64,000 nucleotides of DNA, from assembly GCA_019347675.1 (NCBI GenBank), contig JAHWKW010000013.1, positions 1 through 64,000 on the forward strand. The letters run 5' to 3'. This DNA is from Actinomycetota bacterium (GTDB lineage: Bacteria > Actinomycetota > Nitriliruptoria > Nitriliruptorales > JAHWKO01). Positions within the stretch are counted from its first letter, which is position 1, and the number at the start of each line of letters is the position of its first letter. A model generated the notes under the pieces. That model searched no databases. It was not told the origin of the DNA and was given only the letters and a program-made list of their open reading frames with translations. Positions 61,564 through 64,000 of the stretch are shown here, piece by piece. Position numbers and translations under genes: made by a program.

Positions 61564-63003
61564 TTGTTGGTCGTGGCGCTGCTGCTTGCGGCCGTGGACC
61601 TGGCCGCGGCGACCCGGCGTCCGCTCCTGCCCGCCGCCGTCGGTGGCCTGGCGGGGCTCGTCACCTTCCTCCCGATGCTGCACTGGGTCCTCGCCCCGGC
61701 GGGGCACGTGGGTTGGGTCCTGCTGGCGGCGACCCAGTCGGCCTGGTACGCGCTCGTCGCCGACCAGCTGCGCCGGTGGACGCGGAGCGTGTGGGTGCTG
61801 GCGCTCGCGCCGCTGCTGTGGACCGCGATGGAGGCGTGGCGCGCGACCTTCCCGTCGAGCGGGTTCGGCTGGGGCGACCTGGCGTACGCCCACGTGCACG
61901 GCTCGCCGCTGCTGGGTGCCGCCAGGATCGTCGGCGGCTACGGGTTGACGTTCCTGACAGCGCTGATCGGCGCCGGACTGTGGCTGGCGCTGGCCGGAGA
62001 CGCCCGGCGGCGGGTGCTCCGCCTGTCGGGTGTCGCAGCCGCCGCTGCGGCGGTCGCGTTCGGCGTCGTGGCGGCTCCCCCGGCGCCCGCCTCCACGACG
62101 CGCACCGTCGACGTCCTGACGGTGCAGGGCAACGATCTACAACGACCGGGCGCCGACGCCCGCGCCGATGACGTGGCCATCGCTCAGCGGATGCTGAGCG
62201 AGACGCGCCGGTCGGTGCGTGAGGCGGGGCGGCCTGATCTCACCGTGTGGCCGGAGAGCAGCATCGATCGCGACCCGTTCCGGGAGTCGGGCGCTGACCT
62301 GCTGCCGTTCGTCTCGGACGCCGCGGCTGCGGTCGGCGGCCAGCTGCTGTTCGGGACGAACCTGGACGGTCCGCGGCCGGCGACCTTCTACAACGCTGTG
62401 ACCCTGGTCGACCGCGACGCAGTGGTCGTCGACCGTTACGTCAAACGCCGCTACGTGCCGTTCGGCGAGTACGTCCCGCTGCGGCCGATCCTGGGGGCGC
62501 TGCCGCCGTTGCGGCAGGTGCCACGCGACGGGGTCGCAGGAACCGGACCGCACACGATCCGCGCGGACGCCAGCGGGGTCGCCGTCGTCGTCTGCTTCGA
62601 GACCTTGTTCTCGGATGTCGTCCGCAGCAACATCCGAGCTGCCGACGCGGGCCTTGTGGTTGCCGTGACCAACAACGCGTCGTTCGGCCGGAGCGCCCAG
62701 AGCGCCCAGCACATCGCTCAGACGCAGTTGCGGGCCGTGGAGACCGGACGGTGGGCCGTGCACGCGGCCCTGTCAGGGGCATCGGCGTTGGTCGACCCGG
62801 ACGGACGGGTCCGGGCTCGCACCGGGCTGTTCGAGCGTGCCACCATCCGCGCCGACGTTCCGGTCATCACTGCCGAGACCCCGTTCCTCCGCGTCGGTGA
62901 TGTGGTGGGGACCACCGCCCGGTGGTCGGGGCTCGCGTTCTTGGCGTACCAGCTCCTCCAACGCAGGCGCCGCCGGGCCCGACGCCTCCAGGACGCCGCA
63001 TGA
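61564..63003 (+). CDS. lnt: Apolipoprotein N-acyltransferase Lnt
   Basis: Adds the third acyl chain to lipoproteins. The 479-residue protein (from TTG 61564) has an N-terminal membrane domain and a C-terminal carbon-nitrogen hydrolase domain with the Glu-Lys-Cys triad in VWPESSI, YVKRRYVPFGEYVP and VVVCFETLFSD. TTG is the first standard start in frame, but a plausible first membrane helix continues upstream to about 61474, where no ATG, GTG or TTG is found. A non-standard start or frameshift is possible. The stop overlaps the next gene by four bases. Confidence 0.88.
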   Translation: MLVVALLLAAVDLAAATRRPLLPAAVGGLAGLVTFLPMLHWVLAPAGHVGWVLLAATQSAWYALVADQLRRWTRSVWVLALAPLLWTAMEAWRATFPSSGFGWGDLAYAHVHGSPLLGAARIVGGYGLTFLTALIGAGLWLALAGDARRRVLRLSGVAAAAAAVAFGVVAAPPAPASTTRTVDVLTVQGNDLQRPGADARADDVAIAQRMLSETRRSVREAGRPDLTVWPESSIDRDPFRESGADLLPFVSDAAAAVGGQLLFGTNLDGPRPATFYNAVTLVDRDAVVVDRYVKRRYVPFGEYVPLRPILGALPPLRQVPRDGVAGTGPHTIRADASGVAVVVCFETLFSDVVRSNIRAADAGLVVAVTNNASFGRSAQSAQHIAQTQLRAVETGRWAVHAALSGASALVDPDGRVRARTGLFERATIRADVPVITAETPFLRVGDVVGTTARWSGLAFLAYQLLQRRRRRARRLQDAA

Positions 63004-63761
63004 GATCACCATCAGGTCGCGCACTCGTGGTGACGCCGACCTACAACGAGCGAGACACCGTCGCGGAACTGGTGCGCCGCGCCCTGACGGCGGCCGACGT
63101 CGACGTGCTGATCGTGGACGACGCGTCGCCGGATGGCACCGGCACCATCGCCGACGAGCTCGCAGCCGCCCACCCTCGGGTGCACGTCCTACACCGCCCC
63201 GCCAAGCACGGCCTGGGTTCCGCGTACCGCGCTGGGTTCCGATGGGGGATGCAGCACGGCTTCGACGTCTTCGTCGAGATGGACGCCGACCTCTCGCACG
63301 ATCCGGGTCAACTGCCACAACTCCTGGAGGCGACCCGGATGGCCGACGTCGTGATCGGCAGCCGCTACGTCCGTGGAGGCCACACCCGTAACTGGCCGTG
63401 GTACCGCCGGCTGTTGTCGTGGGGCGGGAACCTCTACGTCCAGCTCGTGACGGGGATCCCCGTCCGCGACGCCACAAGCGGGTACCGCGCCTTCCGGCGT
63501 GAAGTCCTCGCCGAGCTCGAGGTCGAGTCGCTGCGCTCGGACGGGTACTCGTTCCAGGTCGAGACGGTGTTGCGCGCCTGGCGGGCCGGCTTCGTCGTGA
63601 CGGAGATCGCGATCACGTTCGTGGAGCGTCGAGCGGGGAGCAGCAAGATCAGCCGCGCCATCGTCGCCGAAGCGGTCTGGCGCGTGCTGCGTTGGGGTTT
63701 GCAAGGGCCGCGCAACGCCGCTGACCGCCACCCACGGTCGGTCCGCAGCCCCGTCGGCTGA
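63000..63761 (+). CDS. ppm1: Polyprenol-phosphate mannosyltransferase (Dpm1/Ppm1-like GT2)
   Basis: Transfers mannose from GDP-mannose to polyprenol phosphate, the donor for extracytoplasmic mannosylation. The 253-residue GT2 enzyme has VVTPTYNERDTVAELV, VDDASPDGTGTIAD, the DXD site FVEMDADLSHDPGQLPQL and the SGYRAFRREVLAE segment. There is no C-terminal membrane extension. Lnt and Ppm1 are fused in M. tuberculosis and adjacent in corynebacteria; here they overlap by four bases. Confidence 0.9.
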   Translation: MRSPSGRALVVTPTYNERDTVAELVRRALTAADVDVLIVDDASPDGTGTIADELAAAHPRVHVLHRPAKHGLGSAYRAGFRWGMQHGFDVFVEMDADLSHDPGQLPQLLEATRMADVVIGSRYVRGGHTRNWPWYRRLLSWGGNLYVQLVTGIPVRDATSGYRAFRREVLAELEVESLRSDGYSFQVETVLRAWRAGFVVTEIAITFVERRAGSSKISRAIVAEAVWRVLRWGLQGPRNAADRHPRSVRSPVG

Positions 63762-63788
63762 TACCTTCGCGCAGAGCCCGTCAGCTAC

Positions 63789-63861
63789 GCCCCCATCGTC
63801 CAGCGGTCCAGGATCCCACCCTTTCAAGGTGGTGACACGGGTTCGAATCCCGTTGGGGGTA
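63789..63861 (+). tRNA. tRNA-Glu (anticodon TTC)
   Basis: A full cloverleaf of 73 bases. The acceptor arm is GCCCCCA with TGGGGGT (a G-T pair at the end). The anticodon arm is CCACC, loop CTTTCAA (TTC), GGTGG. The T-arm is ACGGG TTCGAAT CCCGT. The sequence matches actinobacterial tRNA-Glu, including the GTCCAGCGG D-arm region. Confidence 0.96.
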
Positions 63862-63952
63862 CTTCAGCGACGCGCCCGTTCGCCTGGTCGTTCCAACATC
63901 CGCACCCGTACCGACGTCCCTGATCGACCCCTGCCGGGCAGGTACCAAGGAA

Positions 63953-63970
63953 GTGTGATCGAGATCACAC
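63953..63970. promoter_or_regulatory. Perfect CRP/GlxR-type operator
   Basis: GTGTGATC GA GATCACAC is a complete palindrome containing TGTGA-N6-TCACA, the CRP-family consensus used by actinobacterial CRP and GlxR. The gene it controls lies beyond the right edge. It is 92 bases after the tRNA-Glu. Confidence 0.7.
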
Positions 63971-64000
63971 ATCGATCCACGACGTCGTCGGGCATCGCGG

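Overview
The window is very GC-rich and densely coded. It reads as the chromosome of a high-GC actinobacterium. The strongest evidence is a complete Pup-proteasome locus in actinobacterial order (trmI, mpa/ARC, dop, pup, prcB, prcA, pafA, pafB, pafC, tatA, tatC, helY), together with NucS, HemQ, DUF4193 and an adjacent Lnt/polyprenol-mannose synthase pair. Cell-wall-binding type 2 repeats and a lysine-fermentation-type dehydrogenase point, as inference only, to a deep-branching class such as Nitriliruptoria/Euzebyales rather than Mycobacteriales or Streptomyces.

Left edge (1-2457): an IS1182-like transposase gene, then the 3' part of a tRNA-Leu(GAG) gene without its 5' half. This is what an integrated element leaves at its tRNA attachment site, so bases 1 to about 2400 are probably the end of a genomic island and base 2458 the return to chromosome. 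2873-30330 is ordinary chromosome: a KhtT/KhtU-type cation antiporter, MsrB, an epimerase, a 7TM-HD phosphohydrolase, a lipid kinase, two tandem long-chain acyl-CoA synthetases, an AarF-like kinase, YchF, a primary-type sigma factor, NucS with a potassium channel, HemQ, a secreted phosphodiester glycosidase with three CWB2 repeats, GpmA, an M15 peptidase, an MBL-like hydrolase, an M50 protease, and a ThiS/MoaD-like domain fused to a TtuA-like tRNA thiolase.

The proteasome region (29515-49869) is the core of the window. trmI, mpa, dop and pup sit together. The usual pup-prcB junction is then split by about 4.3 kb holding a DMT transporter, a broken VapC toxin, a broken type IV coupling protein, a frameshifted hypothetical gene and a secreted SURNod19-like protein. 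prcB, prcA, a membrane-anchored HExxH protein, pafA, pafB, pafC, small zinc-ribbon and membrane proteins, tatA, tatC and helY follow on the plus strand, many with 4-base start/stop overlaps. prcB starts at a TTG overlapping the stop of a 15-codon upstream ORF.

49990-53404 is a tightly overlapping three-gene unit (FAD-linked oxidase, Fe-S CCG-domain subunit, lipid kinase) that may act in lipid or hydroxy-acid metabolism. It is followed by a small stress-like protein and glpD on the minus strand. 55776-60460 holds an M24 peptidase, a GNAT enzyme, a membrane protein, a 3,5-diaminohexanoate dehydrogenase-like enzyme and an amidohydrolase. After a strong hairpin come a DUF4193 protein, lnt and a dolichol-phosphate-mannose-synthase-like gene, which form the lipoprotein/mannosylation module. 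The window ends with tRNA-Glu(TTC) and a perfect CRP-type palindrome that must serve a gene beyond the right edge.
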